NCBI GenBank assembly: GCA_026874595.1
Contig: CM049318.1
Coordinates: forward strand, 56,591,750-56,655,749
DNA: 64,000 nucleotides
Direction of reading: 5' to 3'
DNA from: Sipunculus nudus
Taxonomy: Eukaryota > Annelida > Sipuncula > Golfingiida > Sipunculidae
Under the pieces are notes generated by a model. It was not told the origin of the DNA. It searched no databases and saw only the letters and a program-made list of their open reading frames with translations. Below, in pieces: positions 12,136 through 27,100 of this stretch (the stretch's first letter is position 1; the number at the start of each line of letters is the position of its first letter). Both the position numbers and the translations under genes were made by a program.

Positions 12136-15100
12136 CTGTAACAGAATTGAGAACTATTAAAACTCTTATTTATTTGGCAAATAAGGAGCAACAGTGTTTC
12201 ATTAGTATACAAGGGCCTAGAGGCATGAACAGTTCAACACCACATTTTTAACTAAGAAAGTGTAGCATCAGTGATGCCCTAATATCACAAAACCATGGCT
12301 AGAACCCCTTTTATATTCAACATACAAGCAAAATACAAACTGGATTGAAAAAAAAAATATTTGTATGATTATCTTTATAGTTATTCAGATGACATTGTTT
12401 TAAGTTTTGAGTGAAGGGGGATATTTCTTGTAAACCACATAGATTTGAACAAGACACCAAAGGGTCAGGTCTTACACAGACTAAAATGATGTGCATGATA
12501 TTGGTTAACAAAAAACAAACACTGACATTGAAAATGTGATTTTAGCTGTTATCTGTTATAAGTGGTTGTCATGGCTGTGGCTGAGAAATATGCCTGTAAT
12601 ATTTCATGCTGACAGCTGCTGCTGTTGCTGTGATATATGGTACTAGATTTATCATTAAGTATGCAAACACCTGAAAAAACTGCAAAAAGTTGTGATTGGC
12701 AACATTTTTATTTGCAAGAAGAAGCCATTTTAAAAATAAACCTATCACACACATGTAATTTCACTTATTCTAAGATACAGCAGAAAATAATAGGAAAGCA
12801 AAAATTGTAGGAATAAGCCAAAAATACCATTTAACTTTACAGAGTGAGCCACCACAGACAGCGTCACCTGCAGGGTAATATCAGATAACTGTCACATGAT
12901 CAAACATGTCTGCCAAATTTTGTAATGACCTATGCAGTGGTTCCTGAGATAAAATTTAAAAGATTTTGCACTGTATATGCAGAGACATGAAATTGTAAAA
13001 GTCTCAATCAGCAAAATTCCAGCAAAAGTCCTGTGGAAACATCAGTTTGAAAATAATACCATTCCATATAGTATTAATTTTATTTGCCTTGCTCAAAGAG
13101 ATCCTTGTCTAGGATTTGAAGGACTAGATGAATACTGACAGGTCAGGAAGGGCCCCGCTGAAGGCCCATAGACTTCTTGGGTGGGCAGAGTCACGCTTCA
13201 AAAAATATTCATGATTACATGCAGAGACAGAGGAAACTGACCCAAAACAATATTTAAACTTTGAATCAAGATGGAAAGACTGGTAAGAAAAGTTTTGCTT
13301 ATAAGGCATTCACAACTTTTTAGAAATATGAGTCATGGAACCTTGACCTCTGACCTCAAAATCAATAGAGTTCTTGCTTTTTTTGGTGGGCAATATATAT
13401 ATAAAGTTTGATATCCATATGTGAATTAAAACTGGAGTTATGAAAGGTTTTGGAAATCAATGCATGAACAGATGACTTCTGTATCAAAGGATGTTTGTTT
13501 AAGTGTTGGGCCATATTAAAGTCAAGTTTGAAATCCATGTGAGAATCCCAACTGGAGTTATCATCTGGAAATGAATTTGTGGATGGACAGACAGAGGGAT
13601 GAACAGACTGACAAACAGATGGACAGGGTTTATTATAGTAATATAAATAATATATATTATTAAGTGTTCTTATTTACTTAGTTACCTGAAGGAAAGTAGG
13701 AAAGACTACTTTTGATCACAAAAAATTATTTACAAGGTAAATTAACATGTCAATCATGTGATGAGTATGTCTGTAAAATCAGGCAAAGATTTAAGCAGCA
13801 GGGATTTTAGAGATATTTGGTAAAAGAATGGGGCAGGACTTTTCTGTGTGCTTGTGAGTTACATTCCCACGGGAATTAGTCCTTAAAACTGCTGAAGAAA
13901 ACTGCAGAGAGAACAGGTGCTGCTTCTTACTGGAAGGCATGGTCTTATTTTAAAGGACTCAAGCCAATTTTTGTCATCTGACAAATCTTTATATCAATAA
14001 ACCTCTTTGCTTCCATAGATTTGCAGTATTACTCCAATCTGGTTTCATGAATTCATTGCTGAGTACCAGTGAACCATCTTACTGGCCACTCACTGTTCTC
14101 AATGAGAATATACTGACTTGGTCAACATGTCTGACCTGATAATTATTATTCACAATTCACCTGACAACCACAGACCTTACGCTTCCCCCTCTGACCTTAT
14201 TATGCAAATTAGCCCTTAAACACACCAGCCAAGAAGGCTTTTCATGTCTATGACAGTCACATCAGACTTTGCACTTACTGACATCATCAGCTGGAATCAC
14301 TTGTTTATATATGTTCTCCATTTATGAATATATCCCAGGCATTGTGAAGTGTATTGTCATATTTCTGTTTATTTGTCAAATACAATTCAGTGCAAGGATA
14401 AGACATTATTTCAGTCAGGAGTCAACTGAGTAGCTTCTGTAACCTTATGGTAAAAACATTTTATAAGATCTCCTTTGTAAATACAGAATAATCCTCCAAA
14501 AACATGTGGACACGGATACGGGTACATATTATTGTGTTTCTGTTGGTTTTGGGAGAATCACCCAAATTAAGCTAATTTAGCACTTGTCAGGTGAATGACT
14601 GTTTCCATTGCCAAGGGTAACCTGACAGGTTGCATGCAACTGCTCTGCTCATGATTATTCATTTAATGAATATGCTATTAAGGTCATGTACAGTTCATGG
14701 TCAGGTCTTGTTCTTTAAATAAACATAAGTTGAATGAGGAATAATCACCAGAGATATTCTTCACAAAAGACAAAATAGCTTAAAAATAAATTATTGTTCA
14801 TAAATTACAAAATCAGTTGTGTGACAGCTGTTACATATAAAAGTAAACTGACCAGTAGAATTAAATCAATAGCATGATTTTAGTACACCTTACACCAGGT
14901 AGGTGGCAGCAGGAACAGGTAATATGCAGAGGCTTTTGATAAATCTGTGATTTAAGTTCTTTGTACTTGTAAGAAATTTATGTAAACTGAAAATAAAATA
15001 TTTTCTAAACAGGGCATGCCAATGCAAATCAATTGCAAACAAGGGACCTATGGGTCACGACGCTCAGCTGTTATATATGATAAAAAAATATTATTTAGAA

Positions 15101-18100
15101 ATGAGGCACATGCTGGTTTTGTGTGGTAATAAATATAAGCTGTATTATGAATTGTTGTTGTTTAGCTTATGCATGATTTTGATAGTATCTTTGGAGACAG
15201 GGAAGAGGATTGATTTCATTTATTTTATTAACAAATGGAGTACTATTGTCACACAGATTTTGACTTGGCCATATAACTTATAAGCAGAACATATAACATT
15301 GTATCAATAATATGAGTTTAACTATTTATTAAAAAAATTACAAATATTGTCCCAAATATAATTTTTATTAAAAATGATAAGAGAATCTTATGATTTTTAA
15401 AAATGAAATACAACTGAAATGTTTATTAAAATAATATTAAAGAATATATTCATGAATGCATTCATGAATACATTTTGAAAGTATTAGCACTGGTATTCAT
15501 ATACTTTCATTTTTTACCTGAATTCCCATTCTTTATGCAAGAAATTTTATAATGGAGTACATATTCATATTCATATTTAAATACAATTACAAAGTATTCA
15601 CACCATGTCTGGTATTTATTCAGTTTTCACCAAACAATGATGTTGAGAATCCAGAATATACAAAATTCACACATTTAAATAATGATCATAAGTTCCTGGT
15701 TTTATGGCTTTTATTTATATTAAAAAATAACTGTAAAAAATTCATTTTGGACTAATTTCACATCAATGTACACACTAGACAAAGTAGGAATCTAGATTAA
15801 TATTATTTACTGCATCTTTGTCTATCATTAATTTCCTTCATATAATCCTTAATGATTAGTAATGAATAATATGATTTACTTCTTTATCATTAAAAATGAA
15901 CTGAAAAATGCCATAGGTGACTGCATGGTGTTATTTGGAATATGTGACATTCTACCCATCGATACATGATTCTTATATCATCAGTAACTGCAAGTTAATT
16001 TCCTGTTATTATAAACTAACAAATTCCTTTTCTATTTTTCTTTAATTTGTTATTAAAAAACCAATAAAAATTTATTAATTTATTGTTTATTGTTATGTTG
16101 TTGGTTAAAACTACTAGATGAGTTGGGTTGAACACCTGGATCAACTGTGGCTGGCCATAAGCTGCCTGGATTCTCCCCTCAAGCGTGCATAATTTGATGA
16201 AAGGTCAACAAGGTCAACATACAGGTGACTCAAGAGGGGCTGGAGAGAGCCAAAGTCTAACAGGGTCTCATAAAAAACATTAATAAAGGCTACAATATTT
16301 GGCAAATTTCTTTCAGCTTTCTAAACTAAAAAGCTGAAATCCTTATGTGTGCATGATATGAAATTATATCAACAGTGCTCACGGGAAACAAACGTGCCAT
16401 GGTCACAGTTGGGCAAAATTTAAGGTACTAATTTTATATTTATACTAATAACTTATAAAATTTGAAAAATTCAGAACTAATTTTGGGTATTCAATTGAAT
16501 CTTGATTAAATAATGTTACATCCCTGACAAAAAAGATCTCTAGCTTCAGCAATGCCCTTGTTAAGGGAGTAAATATATTTCTTGATTTTTTACAAAGTGC
16601 ATTATGTTTGAGCCCATAACTTAAAAAAAAATACACAATACTGACATCATTTCTGGCATGTGCATAGTGAATGTATAGAAAAATATGTATATTATATATG
16701 ATCAAAGTCAGATCAGTGGTTTTGATATTAGGCAGTCTTAAAGTGTAACATTGGGTTTTTAATGGAAAAATGAAGTTTTTCATTGATATCTCGAAGGAAT
16801 TAAGTCCTAGTGACCAAATTCTTGGCATGGTAGGGGAATTTGGAGAAATCTAACTGTATGCCAAATTTAAGGAACTTAGAGCTGAAGCTCGGGAGCTGAG
16901 CTCTAGCAAACTGCATAACACTAGCAATATGTGGCATGGTGCTTGAAAACTTGAATAAAATCTACAGTTTTTGATCAACTGGTTTCAAATTTTTGGTGTT
17001 AACAGTTGAAATGCTAACAAAAACATGCTGTGAAAATTAAATCCACAGCAGTTACAGCAAAAAAACGTGCCATGGTCAAAGTTGGGCAAAATTTAAGGTA
17101 CCAATTTTTTATTTTTGCTAATATTTTTAAAAATTTAAAAGATTTTGATCTAATTTTGGGTATACAATTTAATTTTGATTAATAAAAGTAATGTTACTGG
17201 AAAAAAAGTGCTTAGCTTTAACAAGTTTTGTGTTAAGTGATAAAATTTCTTTCCTGATTATTTACAAAATGCATTATGTTTGGGCCCATAACTTTTTTAA
17301 ATTAAATAATACAGACCTAATTTCTGGCATGTACATAGGAATTATATAGAGGATTATTTATAGGAAATATGAGGAAAAATAGATGAGTGGTTTTGATATT
17401 AGGCAGTCCTAAAGTGTGAAAATAGGTTTTTAATGAAAAATTGAGGTTTTTCCTTAATTTCTCAAAGGAATGAAGTCGCAAAGACCCAGTTTTCGGCTTG
17501 GTAGGAGATCTTGGGGACATCTAACATTATGCTGAATTTTGGATTCCTAGGTCTTACGGTTTCAAAACATGCCACATCTACGGACGGACGGACGGACGGA
17601 CGGACGGACGGACAGACAGACGGACGACGGACAATGGACCACGACTATAGCTCAGATGACTTATAGTCAGCTGAGCTAAAAAGTATATGTCAAAATACTT
17701 CAGCTGCTTCATACATGTGCAACCATGTTGCCTTTCTTTGCCTCATGCACATAATCTAACACACTCAGACCACATATAAAACTGCAGACTCTGAGAACCA
17801 AAAATATGGTACAAGTGAATTTTTTTTTTAATTTAATAGTTGAGACACAAGATGTGAAATTTGGCAAACTTGCTAGGAAAAATAAAAATATTTGTGAAAC
17901 GGCACATATAAACAAGTGACCCATGGGTCATGACGCTTAGCTGCCAAGCATGACCTGTGACATCATGGGCTGAGATTCACAACTTCCAGTCAAATTTTGA
18001 AGAACCAATTTGCCAATTTGTTGAAATTTTCTACGACAACAGAAATATATATATCACCTATGTCTGGTTAAAACACAGTGAATTGATGGTCTGAGGAAAA

Positions 18101-21100
18101 TGTATGATTGTTAAGGCATCCAGAACTATTCCAACAGCTTACTTGATACCTGTCAGTCTCAAAAGGAACACCATAAAGTGCAAATATAAGATCAAAATAT
18201 ATAGCAAAAAATCAAGGAAATCCATGCAAGAATTATTGAGAAACAGGTGCTTCTGTATGAATTTTTATTTAATACAAGCCAACTGTACTGCACTTTCATA
18301 TATGATGATAATATTTATTAAGAAATATTTGACCCAATCCTTTGCAAGATTACATTAATATACGTCCGACTGCCTTCACTTTAACAGTTCTTGAGATAAT
18401 ATGATCAAAAGGAATTTTAAGATGGTTGCCTGGTGGCCATTTTGGACTTCTGACAGGTCTGAAATCAGACAACAACCATTCTCTAAATTGGACCAAAAAT
18501 TGAAGGTAAATTACTGAAACTGCACTGAAAAAAGGATTTCTAAGGTGGCTAACTGACAGACATAATGGATTTCTGACAAGTCTGACATTTGATATCACAC
18601 ATCCTCCAACAAGAGACCAAACTTGAGGCAAATTCTCCAAATGATGTTACAGTAATGAATGTCCAAAACAATTCAAAAGGCATGTTCAGGCGCTCATATC
18701 AGATTTATAGATATGCAAATGTAAAAGTGTACGTCCAATATTTTTTATTATCACTCTGCTTTTCAATGGGGTCAGCAGGGTTGGTAAACTGCAAAACCTG
18801 AAAGAATAGAAATGCAGAAAGCATGGCTAAGAGTCTTGTAATAAAATAAAGCCATCCTAAATCAAGTACACATCCACATATTATGAGAACAAACACTTGC
18901 TTTTATATGTGGTGATTTATATAAAAATATTCAGATATCTAGGAAACTAAGTTTACTGCTATGATTTCATAAAATAAACTGCAAAATGTTCCCATCATCT
19001 TATAAATCAGTAGCTAAACCTTAATACTATACTCTCATAGTGTTAATTCCTGGCTGAAGTATTCCAACAACAGTGTTTTGTTATGCAGTAACGAAGTACT
19101 TATCACTCAGCCTTATCACTTAATAGCCTGATACAAAAGGGAGTCATATGTCACCAGTGTCACTCACAATTACAGCCACACGGTGAGATGTACCAGCTGG
19201 AGTGCAAGCTTATATATACAAGAACAAGTGACCCATGGGTCATGACGCTCAGCTGACTGGGAAGAGATTCACAAAAGGAAATTTTATCATCAGAATGGTA
19301 GATACCCATTCAACTGAAGCATTAAACAGATTAACCAACAGGCCAAGATTTAGTCTGTATTTATATATCTGAAAAATAGAGAAAAAATGTGTAAACTTTA
19401 AAAACTAGAATACGGGTAGCCGACAAGTGACTATGTGTATCTGCCAAAATCAGAGTGAAGTGAGGCATGGATTGAGTGGCAAGGGGAAACAGAGTGAGGT
19501 ATGTTGCATATTAGCATGGGTGTCTGCAGCCTAAATGTGTATGTAGGTTGTGCAACCTACCACAAATCCAGAAAGCTGTCCAAGTTGTATACATATGCAA
19601 AATTTTAGGCAGAAAAGTCAAACCACTACATGGATACGAGTGATTTTAGCCCACGGCAGACAAACAGACAGATGCTGTGCAAAAATGGTTTCAGTTTTGT
19701 GTATGATAAAGACCTATGTGAGATCTAAACACAAGCACAATTTTGACCCAATCGGTCAAATGGTTCCTGAGATATTAGCTTGGATGTGTGCAGCGTTAAC
19801 TAGAATGTACGTGGCGCCACCTGTCATAAAATCAAGAAAGCTATCCAGGATGTATAAACCTGCAAAATTTTAGGCAGTTATGTCAAACCACTACAGAGAA
19901 ATGAGTGATTTTAGGCCACGGCAGACCAACAGACAGACGCTGTGCAAAATGTGCAAAAATGGTTGCAGGTGGCCCCTCCAGTTTTGTGTATGATAAAGAC
20001 CTATGTGAGATCTATACACATGCAAAATTTTGGCCCAATCGTTCAAACGGTTCCCGAGATATTAGCTTGGATGTCTGCAGCATAAACTAGAATGTAGGTG
20101 GCGCCACCTGTCATAAAATAAAGAAAGCTATCCAGGATGTATAAAACTGCAAAATTTAAGGCAGATATCAAACCACTGCCAAGATGTGAGTGACTTTATT
20201 GCACGGCAGACAAACAGACAGAGCTGTGCAAAAATGGTTGCAGATGGTGCCACCAGTTTTGTGTATGATAAAGAGCTATGTTAGATCTATACACATGCAA
20301 AATTTTGGCCCGATCGGTCAAACGGTTCCTGAGATATGAGCTTGGATGTTATCAGCGTGAACGTGAATGTAGGTGGTGCCACCTGTCATAAAATCAAGAA
20401 AGCTATCCAGGATGTATAAAACTGCAAAATTTTAGGCAGATATGTCAAACCACTGCCGAGATATGAGTGACATTATTGCACGGCAGACAAACAGACAGAC
20501 GCTGTGCAAAAATGGTTGCAGGTGGCGCCACCAGTTTAGCGTATGATAAAGAGCTATGTTAGATATATATACATGCAAAATTTTGGCCCGATCGGTCAAA
20601 CGGTTCCCGAAATATGGGCTTGGATGTTATCAGCGTGAATGAGAATGTAGGTGGCGCCACCTGTCATAAAATCAAGAAAGCTATCAAGGATGTATACGCA
20701 TGCCGAATTTCAGGTGAATTAGTCAATTCACTGCAGAGATATGAGTGATTTTAACCAAAGGCAGATGAACAGATGGACACTGTGCAAACATGGTTTCAGG
20801 TGGCGCCACCATTTTTTGTGTATGTTATAGAGCTATCCAAGGGCTACATTAGTTTAAATTTTATTTCCTGATCAGTCAAACGGTTCCTGAGATATGAGCT
20901 TGGAAAGCTGATAAAATCAAGTCCCAGAGGAGCTCTCTGGAAACGAACGCGGCAACGGCGGAGGAACCCGGTCAAAAACATAGTATCTACAAAACTTCGA
21001 TTTGGCGGGTACAAAAATACAGGTGGCTCCACCAGTCTGCAGAAACTAATAAAAACACTTACAAACATCAATATCCATGCAAAGAATCATGGTGATCTCC

Positions 21101-24100
21101 CCATTAGTTGTTCAGATACTTCAGCTTTTGAATCAAATTGTCCATTATTCTGAGGGATACTTCGGAGTCCTATAGCTTGAAGGATATGGGTAACAGAGAC
21201 CTAATTTTAAGTTTCCACAGGCACTTTTCATGGGCCTTCTTGCATGACAAGAATGAAGATTCTAGGTCCAGTTGTTGCGATTTGTATCCTGTTGACAGAT
21301 AACCACACCTTTAAAGGTATCAAAAAAAGAGAAAAAAAATCGTAAAAATTTGAAAAAAATAGAGGTGGCGCACCCAGTCTGCAGAAACTGATGGAACAGG
21401 TCATGATCAATATGTATGCCGAAAATCATGACCATCAGTGTTGTAGTTATTGAGATACTGCAGTTTTTGTATCAAATTTTCCATAATTCTGGGGGGTAAT
21501 TTTGAGCCATACAGCTTTAAGAATAAGGGTAACAGAGACCTAATTTCAGGTTTCCATGGAGACTTTTCATGGGTCTCCCTGTGTGTCAAGAATGAAGATT
21601 CTAGGTCCAGTTTTAATGATTTGTGCCCTGTTAACAGATGTTCATAACTTTAAAGGTCTCAAAAATAGAGAAAAAATTCGTAAAAAAACCCGAACAAATA
21701 CAGGTGGTGCCACCAGTCTGCAGAAACTGATGAAACACTCCATGATCAATATCCATGAAAATAATTATGGTGATCTCTGCATTAGTTGTTCAGATACTTC
21801 AGCTTTTGAATCAAATTTTCCATTATTCTGAGCTGTACTTTGGAGTGCCATAGCTCAAAGGATATGGGTAACAGAGACCTAATTTCAGGTGTCCATGGAG
21901 ACTTATCATTGGTCTCTCAACAATGAAGATTCTAGGTCCAGTCCTTACGATTTGTACCCTGTTGACAGATAACTATATCCTGAAAGGTCTCGAAAATAGA
22001 GAAAAAAAAATTGTGAAAATTTGAAAAAATACAGGTGGCACCACCAGTCTGCAGGTACTGATGAAACACCTCTTGATCAATATGTATGCCAAAAATCATG
22101 ACCATCAGTGTTGTAGTTATTGAGATGTTGCAGTTTTTTTTTATCAAATTTTCCATTATTCTGGGGGGTTATTTGGAGCCCCCCATAGCTCAAAGGATAT
22201 GGGTAACAGAGACCTTATTTCAGGTTTCCATGCAGACTTTTTATGGACCTCTCAGTGTGTCAAGAATGAAGATTCTAGGTCCAGTCTTTATGATTTGTGC
22301 CCTGTTAACAGCTGTTCACATTTTTAAATTCGTAAAAAATCGAAAAATTCAGGCGCCACCAGTCTGCAGGAAGTGATTGAACATCTCATGATCAATACGT
22401 ATGCCAAAAATCATGACCATCAGTCAAGTAGTTAATGAGATATTGAAGTTTTTGTATGAAATTTTTGACTTTTCTGGGGGGTACTTTGGGGCCCCATAGC
22501 TCGAAGGATATGGGTAACAGAGATCTAATTTATGGTTTCCACGGAGACTTTTAATAGGGTTCTCAGTGTGTCGAGAATGAAGATTCTAGGTCCAGCGGTT
22601 ACGATTTGTGCCACGTTAACAGATGACAGCATCTTTAAACGTCTCAAAAATAGAGGAAAAAATTGTAAAAAAATCGAAAATACAGGTGGCGCCACCAGTC
22701 TGCAGGAACTTATGGAACATCTCATGATCAATATCTATGCCAAAAATCATGACCATCAGTGTTGTAGTTATTGAGATATTGAAGTTTTTGTATGAAATTT
22801 TTTACTATTCTGGGGGATACTTTGGGGCCCCATAGCTCGAAGGATATGGGTAACAGAGACCTAATTTCTGGTTTCCAAGGAGATTTTTCATGGACCTCTC
22901 AGTGTCTCAAGAATTAAGATTCTAGGTCTAGGCTTTACGATTTGTGCCTTGTTAACAGATGTTCACATTTTTAAAGGTCTCAAAAATAGAGAAAAAAATT
23001 TGTAAAAAATCGAAAAATACAGGTGGCGCCACCAGTCTGCAGGAAGTGATGGAACATCTCATGATCAATATGTATGCCAAAAATCATGACCATCAGTCGA
23101 GTAGTTAATGAGATATTGAAGTTTTTGTATGAAATTTTTGACTTTTCTCGGGGGTACTTTGGGACCCCATAGCTCGAAGGATATGGGTAACAGAGACCTA
23201 ATTTCTGGTTTCCAAGGAGATTTTTCATGGACCTCTCAGAATCCCAAGTTACAAGGTTCTAGGTTCAGCGGTTACAATTTGTGCCTGGTTAACAGACAGA
23301 CAGACGGACAAAGAGTGATCGCTATAGCTCAGATGACTTTCAGTCAGCTGAGCTAAAAATAGAGATGGTCTACAAAATAAGTTGACCTGACCTATGACCT
23401 TGACCTTTTGCCCACATATCAACTGGATTCTTTCTAAATGATGGGTAACTACTAACCAATTACATCTGGCTGGGTGTAATTACTTGGCAACCAATGAGTG
23501 AATAACTTAGACCTGCAACCTTTAACCTCCTGACCAGCTGACCTCAAAATCAATTAGTTTTTTCTTCATGCAAAAAGACCCATAAATATGAAGTTTGAAT
23601 CACATTCAGTGATGCATAGATGTGGCATATGTGAAAGACTGAAGGTTTGGGTTGAACACTTCACTTGAAATATGTTCACAAGCATTTAGAACAATATTGT
23701 GACCTTGACCTTTGACCTTTTGAACTCAACAGCAATAGGCTTCTTCCCCTATTGGTAGGTAAGCCATATATGACATATGGAAAGTATAGATTGAAAAGTT
23801 TGCCTGAAAATGACTCCACACAAGAACAGGGTGCTGTGAACTTGTCCTTTGACCTCAAAATCAACAGGTCTTTTCCCCTGTTGGCAGAGAAGCGATATCA
23901 GTGCTGAAAGGTTTGGAATGAAAGGTCTAGCTTGAAATGTGTCCACAACCTTTTCAAAGAAGTTGATCCTGTGTCCCTGACCTATGACCTTGTGACCTCA
24001 ACATCTATAGGATTCTTCTCCCACTTAGTAGGTGAGCTATATGTGAAAGATCAAAGAATTGGGATGAAAGGTTTGGCTTAAAATACAGGCTTTTCAAAGA

Positions 24101-27100
24101 AGTTGGTACTGTGACCTTGACCTTTGACCTTGTGACCTCAAAATAATTATGATTCTTCCCATGTTGGTAGGTGAGCTGTATGTGAAAGATGGAAGGTTTG
24201 GAATGAAAATTTTGGCTAAAAGAAGTATTTCTAGGGGGTGCAAACACACCCAATAACTTCGAGAATATTGGTCGCAGTGACCTAATTTCAGGTTTGCGAG
24301 GAGATCTTTTTAGAACCTCTAAGACTGCATAGGGTTCATGGCCCTAGCCCCTACGGTTATGATTTGTGCCCTGCTAACGGCCGGCTGGACGGCCGGACGG
24401 ACAGACGGAAGGACGACGGACAAAGACCCATCGCTATAGCCCAGCATGACTGAAAGTCAGCTGAGCTAAAAATGCAAAACATTGTCCATCTCCAAACATT
24501 TGAGTACTCTATATTGAGGAACTGAGAAAAGAGTAAAAATTTAAACATTACCTAGGGCCTGATAATCAGATATTCATTTGCTAAGCTAAAAATCCACAGA
24601 AAATATGGATTACCAGTTAACCAATGATAAATAATTTTAATATAATGTTAATTAAATAATGAAATTAACAAAGTGAGTACACCCTTGATTTTCACTTAAT
24701 GATATGTCATGATCAGTTAAGGGCACTTTTCACATATTATTCCCTTTTTTATCAACTCTAACTGCCAACAATTAATGGTTGCAGACTGTTTCCATTTACA
24801 TAAAAGATTTCATATGACCATTCAACCAAACATTAGTTTTATTGAACAAAAATTTTGTCCCCTTACATTTTCGGATAAAAAGGCACTTCACTGTATATTA
24901 AATATTCAACACATTGACTCACCGCCTCCAGTTTCTCCTTCTGCTGGTCTATCTGTTTCTGCAGGGCTGCTGTGATCCGCTTGTGTTGCTGAGCCCCTCC
25001 CACCTTCTCCTGTTTCTCCAGCTTTACTATCTCAGATGCCTGAAACAGGATAAGGCAGACCTTGAGTTCAGGATTTTCCTACCTTTCCTTTATTTTTATA
25101 TATATTTATTTTTCTAGATTATCTGCAACCAATTTTTTTTTAAATGCTAAATTAACATATATATAATGTATACATACATACATACATACATATATTGGTG
25201 CGAGGGCTGTAGTGCACACTTCATCTCATTTATATTTATCCTGGAGTCAAGCAGGCCCAGTGTCTAACACACCTGCAGGTCTTGGGTGAGTGATCAACTC
25301 CCACTGCTGGGTTATAACACCAATGAACCCCCTAAGATGCGCTTGTTTACCTGATACACAGCCAGGGAGCATGACCTTTCTATTAAGCCTGCTATGTCAA
25401 CCCTAATTAAGTGGGGGCTCACTGCTAAAAATCTCACTGTTCCTTAACTGAGATCTGAGCTCAACATTTCACAAGTATATAGTAATTATGGTATTGTGAC
25501 ATTTCACTGAAAGCACATTTCTATTAGACAAGGAACTGTACACATCATTGTGACCTCCAGATTGATAGAGATGTTTCCCTGTTGGCAGCTGTCCTATATG
25601 TGTAAGATGGAATGACTACCATGGAAAGTTTGGCTTAAAATGCATCCACAAAGTTTTTAAAAAGTTTTGAAACCTTGACCTTTGACCTCATGACCCCAAA
25701 ATCAACAGGGTTCTTGCTTAAGTGGAGGGCCATTTATATATTAAGTTTGAAATCCATATGTGGATCAAAACTGGAGTTATCTTCCAGAAATGAATCTGTG
25801 GACGGATAGATGGATGGACAGGGTGATCACTATAGGGCACCCGCTTCTATTGAAGCAATGCAAGTTTTTGGAAGGTCACCTTTACTGCACTTTTACCATA
25901 TATTTTAGGTGTGTTTTATAAAAGTGCTCTCTAAATTCAGCCTACCTTGTCAGCATATTCAGAAGCTATTTGTTGAATCTGCTCTGACTGGAGACCGACA
26001 ATTGATCCTACAGCACTTGCTGTTAGTCGACCCTAAGAAAATAAGACACCAGATCATGTGATCAATATACATATTTATACAACCAATCAGATTCTGAGGT
26101 AAAAATATGAGAAGCAAACAGAATGGCACAAACAGAAAATAATATTTAAACAGCATTCAATAATATGCCAAGAAATGTATAATTTCCATGCTAAAAACAT
26201 GCAAGAGTTAATTCAATCATAAGATAATCTGTATTTGGACAGTTTGAAGTATTAATGCCCATAAGGAAGTGATACAGGCATAAATCAAACTTTTTATGTT
26301 TTCAACACTTTTTTCAAATACCATAAGAAATATGTATATATTTCTCCTGTAGTATTTAGTATGAAAAAGCTGGGATATTTTAAGGTTGTTAATTCCAGTG
26401 GTTCATTCACTGACAACACGAGCATAGATTCTAGATCATAATTTTATTTCTTCATGACAAATACATATTTCCAACTATTTTTATTAATTTTTTTACCATT
26501 ATGATTAAACTTGTTCTCACATGAATCATACCCCTTTCACATGACAAATGCAAAATCTTTCCATTCTTCATTGACAATTCACAAGTCTAAACATACATGT
26601 GTATTGAATCCGTAATCTGTTTTCCACAAAGTGAATTCAATCTATCGAACCGTTTTTGATGCAGATGGAGATTTCACATGGCAATTAAATATGCGTCTGA
26701 ATGTACATTTTGGTCAAACCAAATGTCACCCCTTCCTTCACGTCACCTATATTAAGTGACATCATACATATAGTCAGTTGTTTTTATGATGTTATTGTTC
26801 AAAGGCAGTGACACCACGTGCAGGTTTTGGCCCAAACCATTTTGGTTTATTTACTGTGTGAAAGCACAAAACTGGTTTCTGCTATCTGCATTGGCCAAAC
26901 CGGTTTAGATGCAATTGCTGTGTGAAAGAGTAATCAAAGTGATCCAGTTTTAATCAATTATCCACATGAGGGGCAGCATATGCATCTGTGGGTGTGCATC
27001 TTATTGCATGCTACAAATAAATGCAAATTTATCTGTCAAGAATGCAAAAGCGTCTTTTGCAAAAAACGGAACAGACAAACTACTGTTTGAATAAAACAAC

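Larger units (their letters stand above)
15038..17682 (+). mobile_element. Helitron/HINE-like (pearl-type) element, candidate
   Basis: The left tag ACAAGGGACCTATGGGTCAC with GACGCTCAGCTG (15038-15070) recurs at 17911 and 19222. The right end holds an (ACGG)n run (17580-17632) and the hairpin TAGCTCAG...CTGAGCTA (17648-17678) followed by AAAA. The interior is AT-rich and includes a tandem duplication (16387-17540). Terminal hairpin, microsatellite and tandem core are the known layout of bivalve pearl elements and HINEs. There is no Rep/helicase ORF, so it is non-autonomous. That the two ends belong to one insertion is inference. Confidence 0.5.
19222..23357 (+). mobile_element. Helitron/HINE-like element with ~335-bp tandem core, interrupted by another element
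   Basis: It starts with the tag ACAAGTGACCCATGGGTCAT (19224) and ends with ACAGACAGACAGACGGAC, the hairpin 23325-23355 and AAAAA. The core is seven tandem units of about 315-340 bp, each with CACCAGTCTGCAG (near 21030, 21373, 21712, 22043, 22358, 22696 and 23030), GGATATGGGTAACAGAGA and GATTCTAGGTCCAG. The first unit is split by the insertion at 19404-21013. Without it the element is about 2.5 kb. No transposase ORF; non-autonomous. Confidence 0.7.

Noticed and set aside
16445-16828. 127-codon minus-strand ORF
   Set aside because: It resembles only the ORF at 17317-17520, and both come from a tandem DNA duplication inside a mobile element. AT-rich, no domain.
19550-20090. Plus-strand ORFs of 107 and 61 codons with shared words
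   Set aside because: They are readings of the 278-bp tandem core of a HINE-like element; frames break between units.
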